This document shows, in pieces, positions 24,279 to 34,271 of a DNA stretch of 64,000 nucleotides; position 1 is the first letter of the stretch; the number at the start of each line of letters is the position of its first letter. The translations under genes and the position numbers were made by a program. The notes under the pieces are model-generated. The model was not told the origin of the DNA, searched no databases, and worked only from the letters and a program-made list of their open reading frames with translations. The stretch comes from Sphingobacterium pedocola (GTDB taxonomy: Bacteria > Bacteroidota > Bacteroidia > Sphingobacteriales > Sphingobacteriaceae). The DNA is taken from assembly GCF_015209965.1 (NCBI RefSeq), contig NZ_MU158689.1:202648-266647 (forward strand), in the 5' to 3' direction.

Positions 24279-25418
24279 ATGGATACTAACCCCTTAAAAA
24301 TAGCTGACATTTTAGTTAAAATGTTTAAGAACGAGTCTATCTCCGAAGATGAAAGACAGTTTTTAGACGTTTGGTTAAAGATGGATTCTCGGAATAGGGA
24401 TCTTTTTGATGAGTTGCTAACTAGCAAGACGGAGTTAGATGGCAGTTGGTTGGAGCGTATCGATGAAGAGAATGCGTGGACGCAAATCAACAATAAACGA
24501 AATCGAGGTACAAAAAAGCATTTTTCTTGGATGGTTGCAGCGTCTATCGCCTTGTTGTTTTCTTTAAGTTTTTACCTGTTTTTCAATAATAGCGATTTCG
24601 ATTCCCAGCCGCGCTTCGTGAAACGTGCAGATACCAAGTATACCAATGATATTTTGCCTGCAAACCTCGGCGCTAAGATCGTGTTGGCAAATGGAAAGGA
24701 GGTAAAAGTGGACGACACACTTACTGTTCCTCAGAATGGGGGCTTACTAGCCGAAGATCAGATAACCGCTTCCATTGCCGATGTAGCGGTGTTGAATACA
24801 CTAGTGGTTCCCACGGCAAAATTTTTTAAACTGACGTTGTCCGACGGAACTATTGTGTGGGTTAACTCCAATAGTGAATTAAAGTTTCCTACCCAATTTA
24901 ACAATACGGAAAGACGTGTATTTCTTTCTGGAGAAGCGTATTTCGAAGTAGCTAAAGATGTTTCTAAGCCTTTTTATGTAGAGACGGAAGATTTAAAAGT
25001 AAAAGTGCTGGGTACGCATTTCAATGTGTCGACTTACGGTGCAAAAAGCAAGACGTCTTTAAAAGAAGGAAGTGTAGAAGTGAGTAAGGACGCGCAATCT
25101 GTTATTATTTCGCCGGGACAAAGTGCTGAATGGAGTACGGAAGGCCTCAAAGTGAGACGTGCCGATTTGCAGAAAGACTTAGCTTGGAAGAACAACGAAT
25201 TCTATTTTAAGGGGGATAATATCATCAACATCGCCAACCAATTAAAGCGTTGGTATGATTTGGAGGTTGTATTTTCTAAAGAAGTATCGCTCACTGATAC
25301 ATATTCGGGTGAAATACGACGGGATGTCCGCCTTTCCGAAGTACTGAAGATGTTGGAATTTGTGAGCGAATTAGATTTTAAACTGGATAAGAATAAATTA
25401 TTAATAACAAAAAAATAG
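24279..25418 (+). CDS. FecR family anti-sigma factor
   Basis: The protein has 379 residues. A cytoplasmic N-terminal sigma-binding part (1-80) is followed by one membrane helix at about 83-103 (SWMVAASIALLFSLSFYLFF), then a periplasmic FecR domain (about 175-275, KLTLSDGTIVWVNSNSELKF, RRVFLSGEAYFEV) and a C-terminal DUF4974/STN-like domain (LKRWYDLEVVFSKEV, then ITKK). It holds the upstream sigma factor and receives the signal from the SusC N-terminal STN domain. Confidence 0.94.
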   Translation: MDTNPLKIADILVKMFKNESISEDERQFLDVWLKMDSRNRDLFDELLTSKTELDGSWLERIDEENAWTQINNKRNRGTKKHFSWMVAASIALLFSLSFYLFFNNSDFDSQPRFVKRADTKYTNDILPANLGAKIVLANGKEVKVDDTLTVPQNGGLLAEDQITASIADVAVLNTLVVPTAKFFKLTLSDGTIVWVNSNSELKFPTQFNNTERRVFLSGEAYFEVAKDVSKPFYVETEDLKVKVLGTHFNVSTYGAKSKTSLKEGSVEVSKDAQSVIISPGQSAEWSTEGLKVRRADLQKDLAWKNNEFYFKGDNIINIANQLKRWYDLEVVFSKEVSLTDTYSGEIRRDVRLSEVLKMLEFVSELDFKLDKNKLLITKK

Positions 25419-25449
25419 ATTATGGTATAAACGGACAAAAAAGAAAAAA

Positions 25450-25473
25450 ACAGGAGTGTTGGCGCACCCCTGT
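25450..25473 (+). other. hairpin between fecR and susC
   Basis: ACAGGAGTG and CACCCCTGT pair (9 positions, one mismatch) in the 114-nt gap. A similar hairpin lies in the same place in the second locus (59217-59244). Confidence 0.5.
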
Positions 25474-25532
25474 AAGACATTAAGTTAAATTAAGAATACT
25501 AACCCCTAACATCAACTCAATTACTCAAATGT

Positions 25533-28500
25533 ATGAATAACTTATCATTTGACAAAAGGCGCATGGAAGCGTGGAAACCGCCTATTGTCTCAATTTTCCG
25601 AATTATGAAAATAACAACATGTCTTTTGTTGGTTTTTATGACTTGTGCTTACGCTGAAGGGACCGCACAAAAAGTATCACTTTCGCTAAGGAACGCGAAA
25701 TTGGAGGATGCTTTTGCCCAGATCAGTAAACAGACAGACTATAGATTTTTGTACAGCGACGAGGTGCTAAAAAGGTCGGCGAGCGTGAATGTCAATGTAC
25801 GAAACGCAAATTTAAAAGATGTTCTGAACGCGATTTTGCCCGGCGATAATTACTCTTTTAAAATTATTGCTGAAACCATTTCTGTCGTTTATAAAGAGAG
25901 TACTTTGCCTCAGCCTAGGGTAATCGAAGAGCAGCAGAATAGGGTGTCGGGAAGAGTCACAGACGGAAATGGGGATCCACTTCCTGGTGTGTCGGTAGGC
26001 GTCAAAGGCACATCTCTAGGCACTACAACGGACGAAGATGGAACTTTTGCTGTATCGGCACCACAAGGTAGTGTGCTGTCTTTTCGTTATGTAGGGTATT
26101 TGACGAAGGATGTTGCGATTCGAACTCAAACGGTGGTAAATGTACAGTTGGTTTCCGAGGATCAAGCCATTGAAGAAGTAGTTGTCACGGGTATGGGACA
26201 GCGTTTAGACAAGCGACTATTTACCGGAGCTACATCACAGATTTCAGGCGACGACGCACAAATTGGCGGACAAATTGACCCAAGCCGTGGACTCGAAGGA
26301 CGAGTGGCGGGGGTTTCTGTACAAAATGTAACGGGAACTTTTGGAACAGCTCCAAAAATACGCGTGCGGGGTGCAACATCTATTTATGGTAGTTCTAAAC
26401 CGCTATGGGTAGTAGATGGTGTTATCATCGAAGATGTGGCAGACGTGAATGCGGATGCGCTATCCTCTGGGGATGCACTTACGTTGATCAGTTCGGCGGT
26501 TGCAGGTATAAATGCACACGATATAGAATCTTTTCAGATTCTGAAAGATGGCTCTGCTACTTCTATTTATGGAGCTAGGGCAATGGCCGGTGTTATCGTA
26601 ATTACGACAAAAAAGGGAACCGCTGGACGTAGCTCACTTAATTATGTTGGTGAGTATACATCAAGAGCAACTCCCCGGTATTCGGAGTTTAATATTATGA
26701 ATTCCCAAGAGCAGATGTCGGTTTACGATGATATGTATAGCAGAGGGTATCTTAAGTTTGCCGAGACTGCTGTAGCGCAGAATACCGGTGTTTATGGTAA
26801 AATGTATGAATTAATTGCAAATGGCGAACTTTATAACGATCTATACGGTGATCGTAAACACACCAATGCACATTTGCGGGAAGCGGAATACCGGAATACG
26901 GACTGGTTCGGCGAATTGTTTCAGCCAAGTCTGCAACATAACCATTCAGTCAGTATGTCGTCTGGAACGGAAAAATCACAGTATTATTCTTCCATAAGTG
27001 CCCTAGTGGATCCCGGATGGACGGAACGTAGTAGCGTAAACCGGTATACAGGTAACTTGAATGCAAATTATAATATTTCAGACAATCTGAAACTCAATAT
27101 AATTACCAATGGATCCTATCGCAGTCAGCAAGCGCCCGGCACTTTAGGGCAGTCTACAGATGTGGTTTTTGGCGAGGTAAAGCGCGATTTCGATATCAAT
27201 CCTTATGCGTATGCCATGAACTCTTCACGTACCTTGGACCCAAATCTATTTTATATCCGTAACTATGCTCCTTTTAATATCCTACATGAGTTGGAAAACA
27301 ACTATATGGATATTGATGTCGCAGATTTGAGATTTCAAGGTAATCTGAAATGGAAAGTTATTTCCAAGTTGGAGCTCGGAGCATTCGGATCTGTTCGATA
27401 TCAGAACACAACCCAGCATCACTATATTAAGGATCAGTCTAATCAAGCGATGGCTTACAGGGCAGGTATTTCTCCTGAAAATTCTACGATACGGGATGCA
27501 AACCCATTCTTGTATAAAGATCCGGATGATCCCTACGCGCAAAAGGAATCGATCTTATCGGAAGGCGGGATATATAACCGAACCGATTATAAAATGTTGG
27601 AAAAGCTGTTCCGCTTTACGGCTCAATATAATGAGACGTTCAATATAAACCATACATTTAATGTTTTTGCAGGATCTGAAGTAACGGCTTCGGACAGGGG
27701 TAATACTTGGTTCAGAGGATGGGGACTGCAATATGACCTAGGTGAAAGTCCTTTCTCAGATTACCGAGTTTTTAAGCGTGGACAAGAGGAAAATACGCCT
27801 TATTTTTATGTAAATCGGAATAAAGATAACGATCCTACAAGTACAGTGTATAAGCAGGCGGCTTTCTTTACAAATGCCACCTATTCATTTGCTGGGAAAT
27901 ATATATTAAATGGGACTTTCCGTTATGAGGGAGCTAATAAATTAGGTGAAGCGACATCGGCACGGTGGATGCCAAGTTATAACATTTCAGGTGCCTGGAA
28001 TGCGCACGAAGAAAACTTCTTTGAGAATATATCCCCAGCATTGTCGCACTTAACCTTGAAAGCTTCCTATAGTCTGACCGGAGATAGAGGTCCAGCGGAT
28101 GTTACTAACTCATATGCGGTTTATCGTTCTTATACACCATGGAGACCTACAGCAGGCGATACGGAATCTGGATTGGAAATAGCGGATCTGGCAAATGAAG
28201 AGTTAACCTATGAGAAGAAGCACGAGCTAAATATCGGTACGTCGATGGGCTTTTTAGACAATCGTATTAATGTTGAATTTGATTGGTTTAAGCGTAATAA
28301 TTTCGACTTGATCGGCGTTGTGAATACCCAGGGTTTAGGTGGTACCATATCCAAAATGGGGAATGTTGCGGATATGCAATCGCAAGGTGCGGAATTAAGT
28401 CTGACCGGACATATTTTTAGAAAAGAAAACTTCAAATGGACATCGAATATAATTTATTCGAATGTAAAAACGAAGGTAACAAAATTAGACACCAGAAGTC

Positions 28501-29219
28501 AAGTGATCGACTTGATTACAGGAACGGGATTTGCAATGCAGGGACGCCCTGTACGTGGATTGTTTTCTATTCCTTTTTCTCATCTGAATGACGAAGGGCT
28601 TCCTGTTTTCATTGGTCCGGATAGCGAGGAGACCATTACAGATATTTATTTTCAAGAGCGGGACAAGATTGGCTATTTGCAGTATGAAGGTCCTACGGAT
28701 CCTATTCATACCGGAAGCTTTGGCAACATGTTTACCTACAAGAATGTTGGATTAAATGTATTTGTGACTTATTCGTATGGAAATGTGGTACGGCTAGATC
28801 CCGTCTTTAAAGACGAGTATTCTGATTTAACATCGTCTACAAAAGAGTTTGCAGATCGTTGGACGGTACCAGGAGATGAAGCATACACAAATGTTCCGGC
28901 AATAGCATCTGCAGGACAAAATCGCGCGTATAATTTTGATCTTCAATATGCCTACAATGCCTACAACTATTCTTCTGTTCGCACGGCAAAAGGTGATTTC
29001 ATCCGTTTAAAGGATGTTTCGCTGACCTATGAATTGCCGAAAGATTGGATTAGTGCCTGGAATGTGAGCTCACTGGGATTACGTTTTAATGCGACCAACC
29101 TCTTGTTAATCTATGCTGATAAAAAGCTAAATGGACAAGATCCGGAATTTGTAAATGCAGGAGGGGTAGCAGCACCAATTGCTAGACAATATACCCTGAC
29201 ATTGCGATTGGGGTTATAA
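25533..29219 (+). CDS. SusC/RagA family TonB-linked outer membrane protein with STN domain
   Basis: The protein has 1228 residues. An export signal (ITTCLLLVFMTCAYAEGTAQ) precedes an STN/secretin-type signalling domain (about 50-115, LRNAKLEDAFAQISKQTDYR), a carboxypeptidase-regulatory-like domain (about 138-215, GRVTDGNGDPLPGVSVGV), the TonB-box region AIEEVVVTGMG, the plug and a 22-strand-type barrel ending TLRLGL. The STN domain is the link to the FecR protein, so this transporter both imports and senses its ligand. It pairs with the SusD gene 24 nt downstream. The accompanying zinc metallohydrolase points to a peptide-containing ligand. Confidence 0.95.
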   Translation: MNNLSFDKRRMEAWKPPIVSIFRIMKITTCLLLVFMTCAYAEGTAQKVSLSLRNAKLEDAFAQISKQTDYRFLYSDEVLKRSASVNVNVRNANLKDVLNAILPGDNYSFKIIAETISVVYKESTLPQPRVIEEQQNRVSGRVTDGNGDPLPGVSVGVKGTSLGTTTDEDGTFAVSAPQGSVLSFRYVGYLTKDVAIRTQTVVNVQLVSEDQAIEEVVVTGMGQRLDKRLFTGATSQISGDDAQIGGQIDPSRGLEGRVAGVSVQNVTGTFGTAPKIRVRGATSIYGSSKPLWVVDGVIIEDVADVNADALSSGDALTLISSAVAGINAHDIESFQILKDGSATSIYGARAMAGVIVITTKKGTAGRSSLNYVGEYTSRATPRYSEFNIMNSQEQMSVYDDMYSRGYLKFAETAVAQNTGVYGKMYELIANGELYNDLYGDRKHTNAHLREAEYRNTDWFGELFQPSLQHNHSVSMSSGTEKSQYYSSISALVDPGWTERSSVNRYTGNLNANYNISDNLKLNIITNGSYRSQQAPGTLGQSTDVVFGEVKRDFDINPYAYAMNSSRTLDPNLFYIRNYAPFNILHELENNYMDIDVADLRFQGNLKWKVISKLELGAFGSVRYQNTTQHHYIKDQSNQAMAYRAGISPENSTIRDANPFLYKDPDDPYAQKESILSEGGIYNRTDYKMLEKLFRFTAQYNETFNINHTFNVFAGSEVTASDRGNTWFRGWGLQYDLGESPFSDYRVFKRGQEENTPYFYVNRNKDNDPTSTVYKQAAFFTNATYSFAGKYILNGTFRYEGANKLGEATSARWMPSYNISGAWNAHEENFFENISPALSHLTLKASYSLTGDRGPADVTNSYAVYRSYTPWRPTAGDTESGLEIADLANEELTYEKKHELNIGTSMGFLDNRINVEFDWFKRNNFDLIGVVNTQGLGGTISKMGNVADMQSQGAELSLTGHIFRKENFKWTSNIIYSNVKTKVTKLDTRSQVIDLITGTGFAMQGRPVRGLFSIPFSHLNDEGLPVFIGPDSEETITDIYFQERDKIGYLQYEGPTDPIHTGSFGNMFTYKNVGLNVFVTYSYGNVVRLDPVFKDEYSDLTSSTKEFADRWTVPGDEAYTNVPAIASAGQNRAYNFDLQYAYNAYNYSSVRTAKGDFIRLKDVSLTYELPKDWISAWNVSSLGLRFNATNLLLIYADKKLNGQDPEFVNAGGVAAPIARQYTLTLRLGL

Positions 29220-29243
29220 TGGAAAATTTTAGAAAGTAAAGAA

Positions 29244-30830
29244 ATGAAAAGAAAGAACACACTATATACAGCGATCGTTTTCTTATGTGGTCTCGGTCTT
29301 ACTTCTTGCAACAAGTTTCTGGATGAGATGCCTGATAACCGAGCGACGCTGGATACAGAAGCAAAAATCGATAAAATGTTGGTTTCTGCCTATCCACAGA
29401 CAGCATATCTGGTTTCGGCAGAGTTCTCTTCAGATAATGTGGACGATTATGGAGCAACAAATCCGTATAGTGAGCGGGATATTGCCCAACTGTTTCGCTG
29501 GGAAGAGGTTACAGAAAATACAGATGACAGTCCTAAAAGTTTGTGGGAGGCTTGCTATCAAGCAATTGCCAGTGCAAATGCTGCATTGGTTGCTATCGAA
29601 GAAATGGGAAATCCCGCATCGCTAAACCCCCAGCGCGGCGAGGCTTTGGCTGCGAGAGCGTATAATCATTTTATCCTGGTGAACCTTTTTGCTCAACATT
29701 ACAGTAAAACACATTCCCTTACGGATCTAGGTGTGACGTATATGCTTAGTCCCGAAACGGAGTTAGATCCCAAATACGAACGCAATACGGTTCAGGAAGT
29801 ATACGACTATATGTTACAGGATTTAGCGGAAGCCATTCCATTAATTGATGACGCTACATATAATTCCACACCCAAGTATCATATGAACTTTGCGGCTACA
29901 AATGCATTAGCGGCTAGAATAGCGCTTTATATGCAAGATTGGGAAAAAGCAGTTCAATATGCGAACGCCGCTATAGGCGTAAACCCTTCGGCAATACTTC
30001 GTGAAAATGATAAGATTAGCGCAAATGCCGTAGGAGGTGTATTGGATGTCGCGATTTTTTATAACCGGAGTGATATAAAAGCCAATCTGCTCCTGCAAAC
30101 CGCTGGGACAAATCATGGTGTGTATTTCGGACCTTATTATGAAGGCGGTCGTTATAGTCATGGAGCGTTAATTGCTAACACAGAAACGATGCTTGCACCG
30201 GCCCCATATGGACAGCGAAACTCTATCGGATATAAGGTGAGAGCATTTGTTTATTCAGGCACTAATCTCGACAAGATCTTGATGGCTAGAGTTCCCTATC
30301 TATTTGAATTTACTGACCCCGTTGCAGGGATTGGTTATAGTCGAGGGGTTTATGCTGCTTTTACAACAGAAGAAACAATGTTAGTTAGGGCAGAGGCACT
30401 TATTCATTTAAAGCGATATAACGAAGCCGTTGTGGATATGAAGAGATGGGTTGATAATACGTTGGTAGCTCCTCCTGCCGTATTTACGGTAGAAAGTATC
30501 AATACTTGGGCGAATAATCTGGAGTATTTTACACCTCAGATGCCTACGCCTAAGAAAAAGTTGAACCCAGAATTTGCCGTGGAAGCCGGAACACAAGAAA
30601 ACTTACTTCATGCGTTGTTGTTTATCCGCCGCGTAGAGACAATACATACGGGTTTACGCTGGTTTGATGTGAAACGATACGGCATAGAGATTGAAAGACG
30701 TATTGTTACCTCCGGTACTACCGTTGCCTCCGTAGAATCAGAGTCTAAATTGACTGTTCGTGATAAAAGGCAGGCTCTACAAATTCCTTTGGACGTAATC
30801 AGCGCAGGTTTAACCCCTAATCCGAGATAA
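29244..30830 (+). CDS. SusD/RagB family nutrient-binding lipoprotein
   Basis: This 528-residue lipoprotein has lipobox LTSC (LGLTSCNKFLDEMPDNR). SusD features are the TPR-like helices (ALAARAYNHFILVNLFAQHY; LAARIALYMQDWEKAVQYAN), a late block with LFIRRVETIHTGLRWFDVKR, and a C-terminal LQIPLDVISAGLTPNPR, which is the family's usual ending (IP..e...NP). It is the partner of the upstream SusC and the surface ligand-binding subunit. Confidence 0.94.
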   Translation: MKRKNTLYTAIVFLCGLGLTSCNKFLDEMPDNRATLDTEAKIDKMLVSAYPQTAYLVSAEFSSDNVDDYGATNPYSERDIAQLFRWEEVTENTDDSPKSLWEACYQAIASANAALVAIEEMGNPASLNPQRGEALAARAYNHFILVNLFAQHYSKTHSLTDLGVTYMLSPETELDPKYERNTVQEVYDYMLQDLAEAIPLIDDATYNSTPKYHMNFAATNALAARIALYMQDWEKAVQYANAAIGVNPSAILRENDKISANAVGGVLDVAIFYNRSDIKANLLLQTAGTNHGVYFGPYYEGGRYSHGALIANTETMLAPAPYGQRNSIGYKVRAFVYSGTNLDKILMARVPYLFEFTDPVAGIGYSRGVYAAFTTEETMLVRAEALIHLKRYNEAVVDMKRWVDNTLVAPPAVFTVESINTWANNLEYFTPQMPTPKKKLNPEFAVEAGTQENLLHALLFIRRVETIHTGLRWFDVKRYGIEIERRIVTSGTTVASVESESKLTVRDKRQALQIPLDVISAGLTPNPR

Positions 30831-30832
30831 TT

Positions 30833-31720
30833 ATGAAAAGATTAACTAAACTATTTACCATTTTATTGTCTTCAGTATTATTGTTCTCCTGCTCCAAGGA
30901 GAAACTTAATCCAGATAGTGTTTTTAAAGATTTGGACGTGGAGAAGAATGCGCTAGACAACTATATTTCCGCAATGTATACGGAAGACTACAACATCGCT
31001 ATTGTATATAAATTCGTGGAGGGTGAATCAGACTTGAATTATAACCTCAGTCCCGCTCATTACGAAAGCTCGGTCCGTATGACCAAATTAATGCATTACC
31101 TTGGTATAGCACCTTACGATAAGGTGACAGGTAGCAAGAGTTTTATAAAGTCTTATTTTCCAAAAATACTCAATTATATTGGGTCGCCCGCCTATCGTAA
31201 CAATGGTACCATGGTATTAGGCACCGCTGAGGGTGGAAAAAAGATTACTATGTATAATTTGAATGCACTCGATGAAGAAACAGGAGAGGATATTGAGTAT
31301 CTAAATTTCTACTATTTTCATACGATCCATCATGAGTTTGCACATATTTTGCATCAAACGAAAGATTATCCAACATCTTTTGATCAGATTACGGGTAATG
31401 GATATGTATCGGATGCATGGAGCGATATCTACGATGATGAAACGGCTGTCGCCGAGGGCTTTATTTCGGCCTATGCTTCGAAAGAAGCAAATGAGGATTT
31501 TGTCGAAACCTATTCTTATTATATTACGTTGACACCCGAACAATGGGAAGAACGGACGACAATTGGAGGTGAGGAAGGTAAGGCGATCATTGAGGCCAAG
31601 CTTGATATTGTGCGTACCTATTTTTTAAATATATGGAAAATAGATTTAGACGAATTGCGGGCAGAGATCTTAAGTCGTCAGGGTAATTTACCAAATTTTG
31701 ATCAGACATCTTTAAACTAG
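30833..31720 (+). CDS. substrate import-associated zinc metallohydrolase lipoprotein
   Basis: The protein has 295 residues and starts 2 nt after susD. Its lipobox is LFSC (SVLLFSCSKEKLNPDS). The zinc motif HEFAH is at 167-171 (HTIHHEFAHILHQ), followed by a downstream Glu region (DDETAVAEGFISAYASKE) that could give the third ligand. This fits the family of zinc metallohydrolase lipoproteins encoded with TonB/SusCD importers. It probably cuts the bound substrate at the cell surface or in the periplasm before or after import. Confidence 0.9.
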   Translation: MKRLTKLFTILLSSVLLFSCSKEKLNPDSVFKDLDVEKNALDNYISAMYTEDYNIAIVYKFVEGESDLNYNLSPAHYESSVRMTKLMHYLGIAPYDKVTGSKSFIKSYFPKILNYIGSPAYRNNGTMVLGTAEGGKKITMYNLNALDEETGEDIEYLNFYYFHTIHHEFAHILHQTKDYPTSFDQITGNGYVSDAWSDIYDDETAVAEGFISAYASKEANEDFVETYSYYITLTPEQWEERTTIGGEEGKAIIEAKLDIVRTYFLNIWKIDLDELRAEILSRQGNLPNFDQTSLN

Positions 31721-31725
31721 GAAAT

Positions 31726-33018
31726 ATGAAACTAAAATATTTAATATTAGCATTTATACTTCCTGTAATGCTAATTACATCGTGTAAACGGGAAGAGGAT
31801 CGAATTTTTGATAAAAGTGCATCGGAAAGAATGACAGCGGCAATCGCTAATGTCTATACTGTCTTACAGGATAACGAAGCTGGGTGGATGATGAAATATT
31901 ATCCGAGTAGCACGCGTGAATTTGGAGGTTATACTATTTTTGCCAAATTTGTTTCCAATGCACAAGTGTCTTTGACTTCAGATATTAACGATGACGTCAT
32001 TACGAGTTCCTATTCTGTCGTGCAAGAATCAGGGCCGGTATTAACATTTAACGGCTTCAATAAAGTGATCCATTATTTTTCGGAGCCGGGATTGGATAAT
32101 GGGGGCATCGGTGCGGATGATACGGGTATGAAGGGCGACTTCGAGTTTATAGTGTTAAAAGCTACAGCAGACTCGGTTGTTCTAAAGGGAAAGAAAAGTG
32201 GCAACGAAATTGTGATGTTACCTTTATCTGGAACTGAGTTTGAAACGAAAGCTGTAGAATATCAGGAAGCAAGTATATCCTTTGCAGAATTTGGAGTGTT
32301 TAATCTAGAAAATAGTAGTGGAGAAATTTCTCCTTTAACATATAGTTCAAGAACATTTCAGGATGCTTCAGACGCAAATAGTAAGTTGTTAACTTTCAGG
32401 GTGGTGCCTGGAGGTTTGGAATTTTATGAACAGGCGGATTTACAAGGTGCAAAATTCGACAAATTAAGTTTTACCGCCCCCAACGGAGAATATCCTTTGG
32501 GTTATTATTCTGATGCTAATAACAGTGTGAAAATTGTGCCACAAGTTACGCCTATCAATATGTGGTTTAAAGACAACTTATGGTCAATGTCCTATAATAA
32601 CGTTGGAGCAACTGGTAAAAGTTTTTGGAACGACGCCCGTACGAGTTTGACGAATAATAACATTGTGCTGAATAATTATTATATAGGTACTTACAGCGGG
32701 TTAACAAGTATGGTTTATGTTTTGCAAAACGGGGCTGTAGTTGGTCTGATTACACACGATATCATGTTGATTCCCGGAACAGAAGATCAGGTTAAAATCT
32801 CGTTGGATGGAAGTATTTACAATTTAGGAGGTGGATTTGGTGTCGCGTATTGGACGGCTGGTCTGAACGCGCTTACCACGCCGTTCCAAAACCGTACATT
32901 TAGGATAACCGCTGATGATCCCAATAAGCCAGGCAGTGTTCTGTTGACGGATATTGGAATTCCGACAAATACATTTAGACTGTTTTTAGATGATATCGAT
33001 GATCCATTTAATAATTAA
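31726..33018 (+). CDS. DUF4302 lipoprotein
   Basis: The protein has 430 residues with lipobox ITSC (MLITSCKREEDRIFDKS). The start of the mature part (SASERMTAAIANVYTVLQDNEAGWMM) and the KGDFEFIVLKATADSVVLKGKKSG block are typical of DUF4302. The family is found almost only at the end of SusCD plus zinc metallohydrolase operons, as here (5-nt spacing). It probably acts as an extra surface ligand-binding lipoprotein. Confidence 0.88.
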   Translation: MKLKYLILAFILPVMLITSCKREEDRIFDKSASERMTAAIANVYTVLQDNEAGWMMKYYPSSTREFGGYTIFAKFVSNAQVSLTSDINDDVITSSYSVVQESGPVLTFNGFNKVIHYFSEPGLDNGGIGADDTGMKGDFEFIVLKATADSVVLKGKKSGNEIVMLPLSGTEFETKAVEYQEASISFAEFGVFNLENSSGEISPLTYSSRTFQDASDANSKLLTFRVVPGGLEFYEQADLQGAKFDKLSFTAPNGEYPLGYYSDANNSVKIVPQVTPINMWFKDNLWSMSYNNVGATGKSFWNDARTSLTNNNIVLNNYYIGTYSGLTSMVYVLQNGAVVGLITHDIMLIPGTEDQVKISLDGSIYNLGGGFGVAYWTAGLNALTTPFQNRTFRITADDPNKPGSVLLTDIGIPTNTFRLFLDDIDDPFNN

Positions 33019-33156
33019 CATTGAAGAATTACCGGTATGGATGCGCTTCTTAGACTAGGTAGAAGTTTCTAGATATTCTATTTTAACCTATTCGTTGTGT
33101 CTATTCATCGAAGAGGGGATTGTTAAACTTGTTTGATAGTTTAAGGAAGTAGTTAC

Positions 33157-33195
33157 CGAACCCCGAGGATGGTCAAAACCGGAATCGGGGTTTCG
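33157..33195 (+). terminator. terminator-like hairpin after the DUF4302 gene
   Basis: CGAACCCCGA and TCGGGGTTTCG form an 8-bp perfect core with an 18-nt loop. No long U tract follows, so the termination strength is uncertain. Confidence 0.5.
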
Positions 33196-33372
33196 TTACT
33201 TACACCTGAATATACAAAGTTACTATCCAAATTTAAAGTGTACTTATTGGAATTTTAAAATTGATAAATCTTTGGTCCGTATGAATTAAAACAACACAAA
33301 CTTTAGGAATCGATTTACTTAACAGCAATATTTTCAAAAATAGTGGAACCGAATACGGTCCGTCAGCATTCA

Positions 33373-33553
33373 TTATTGAAGAAACTGGCACAATAAAAAA
33401 GCCGTATATAGGCTGATATCTTTTTCCTTAAAGATGAGGCGTAAAGCCGACAGGGATTTTGACCGGGCATAGTAGACGTTGCTTACGGTGGTTCCTAGTG
33501 TCTCACATATCTCCTGGGTGTCCATCCCTTCGAGATAAGACAAGCGAAACACT
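33373..33553 (-). pseudogene. 3' remnant of an ECF sigma factor gene
   Basis: The minus strand reads EVFRLSYLEGMDTQEICETL and goes on through GTTVSNVYYARSKSLSALR to a stop at 33373-33375. This is the region 4 helix-turn-helix and tail of a sigma-70 family protein. Everything upstream (region 2 and the linker) is missing: at about 33553 the sequence changes to a glycosidase fragment on the other strand. Confidence 0.8.
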
Positions 33554-33923
33554 TCTGCCTACCGTTGTGAAATTGAAAAATAAATATTACTTGTTCTATT
33601 CGGCTAATCACTTCATGAACATCGATTATTCGGTGGGATATGCGGTGGCTGATTCACCTTATGGTCCTTGGGAAAAGCAGAAAAATAACCCTATTATCCA
33701 TCGTTCTATTGTTGGTGAGAATGGTGCTGGGCATGGTGATCTGTTTGAGGGACTAGACGGGCAATTATATTATACCTATCACATTCACGTTGATGAAAAT
33801 AACGTCAGGCCAAGACGAACACGTATCGTGCCGGTAACAAAGCAGTGGAATCCGCAGACCGGAATCTATGAATTTTCGGTAAAAGGAAACGAGGTGATCG
33901 TACCTGTGATAGCGGAGAAATGA
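33553..33923 (+). pseudogene. 3' fragment of a GH43-like glycoside hydrolase
   Basis: From about 33556 the plus strand reads LPTVVKLKNKYYLFYSANHF, then GYAVADSPYGPWEKQ, GENGAGHGDLFEGLDGQLYY and an end at IAEK. This is the C-terminal part of a five-blade GH43-type propeller (the 'GaGHg' blade). The residues that an extended frame from 33459 would add are antisense to the sigma remnant. The catalytic N-terminal blades and the signal peptide are lost, so this is a broken gene. Confidence 0.75.
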
Positions 33924-34271
33924 GAAGGTAGTTCCTCGACTATCCCATGGGGCCATGATCCAAAGATATCTTTATTAAATAGGTGAAACCAGCTGCACCT
34001 ATGCAAGAATGTATATGTGACCGATGGGTGCCTGTATGACGTCTACCGCCACGCAGATTCCAACACTTACCGCACATGCTGTAGATCATGCGGTCAAAGA
34101 AATAAAAAGAATGGATAGATAAGGAGATCTCATACCGCTGAAAGTGCGTTTTCAATAGAAGAATTAATGTGTTTTTAACAAAGGAAATCTTAAAAATTAG
34201 TATATTTATCCCGAAGTACCTCAATTTAGCCGGGCCGATGTGCTCACCGAAGATAATTTTGAATTTGAACA
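33924..34271. other. intergenic stretch without a recognisable gene
   Basis: A 110-codon minus frame (33940-34272) has low-complexity, non-coding-like composition. On plus, about 34020-34110 there is a Cys/Arg/His-rich reading (YRHADSNTYRTCCRSCGQR) that could be a decayed zinc-ribbon segment. Nothing can be named. Confidence 0.4.

Noticed and set aside
33459-33552. N-terminal part of the GH43-like frame
   Set aside because: These residues are antisense to a sigma factor remnant and do not match GH43.
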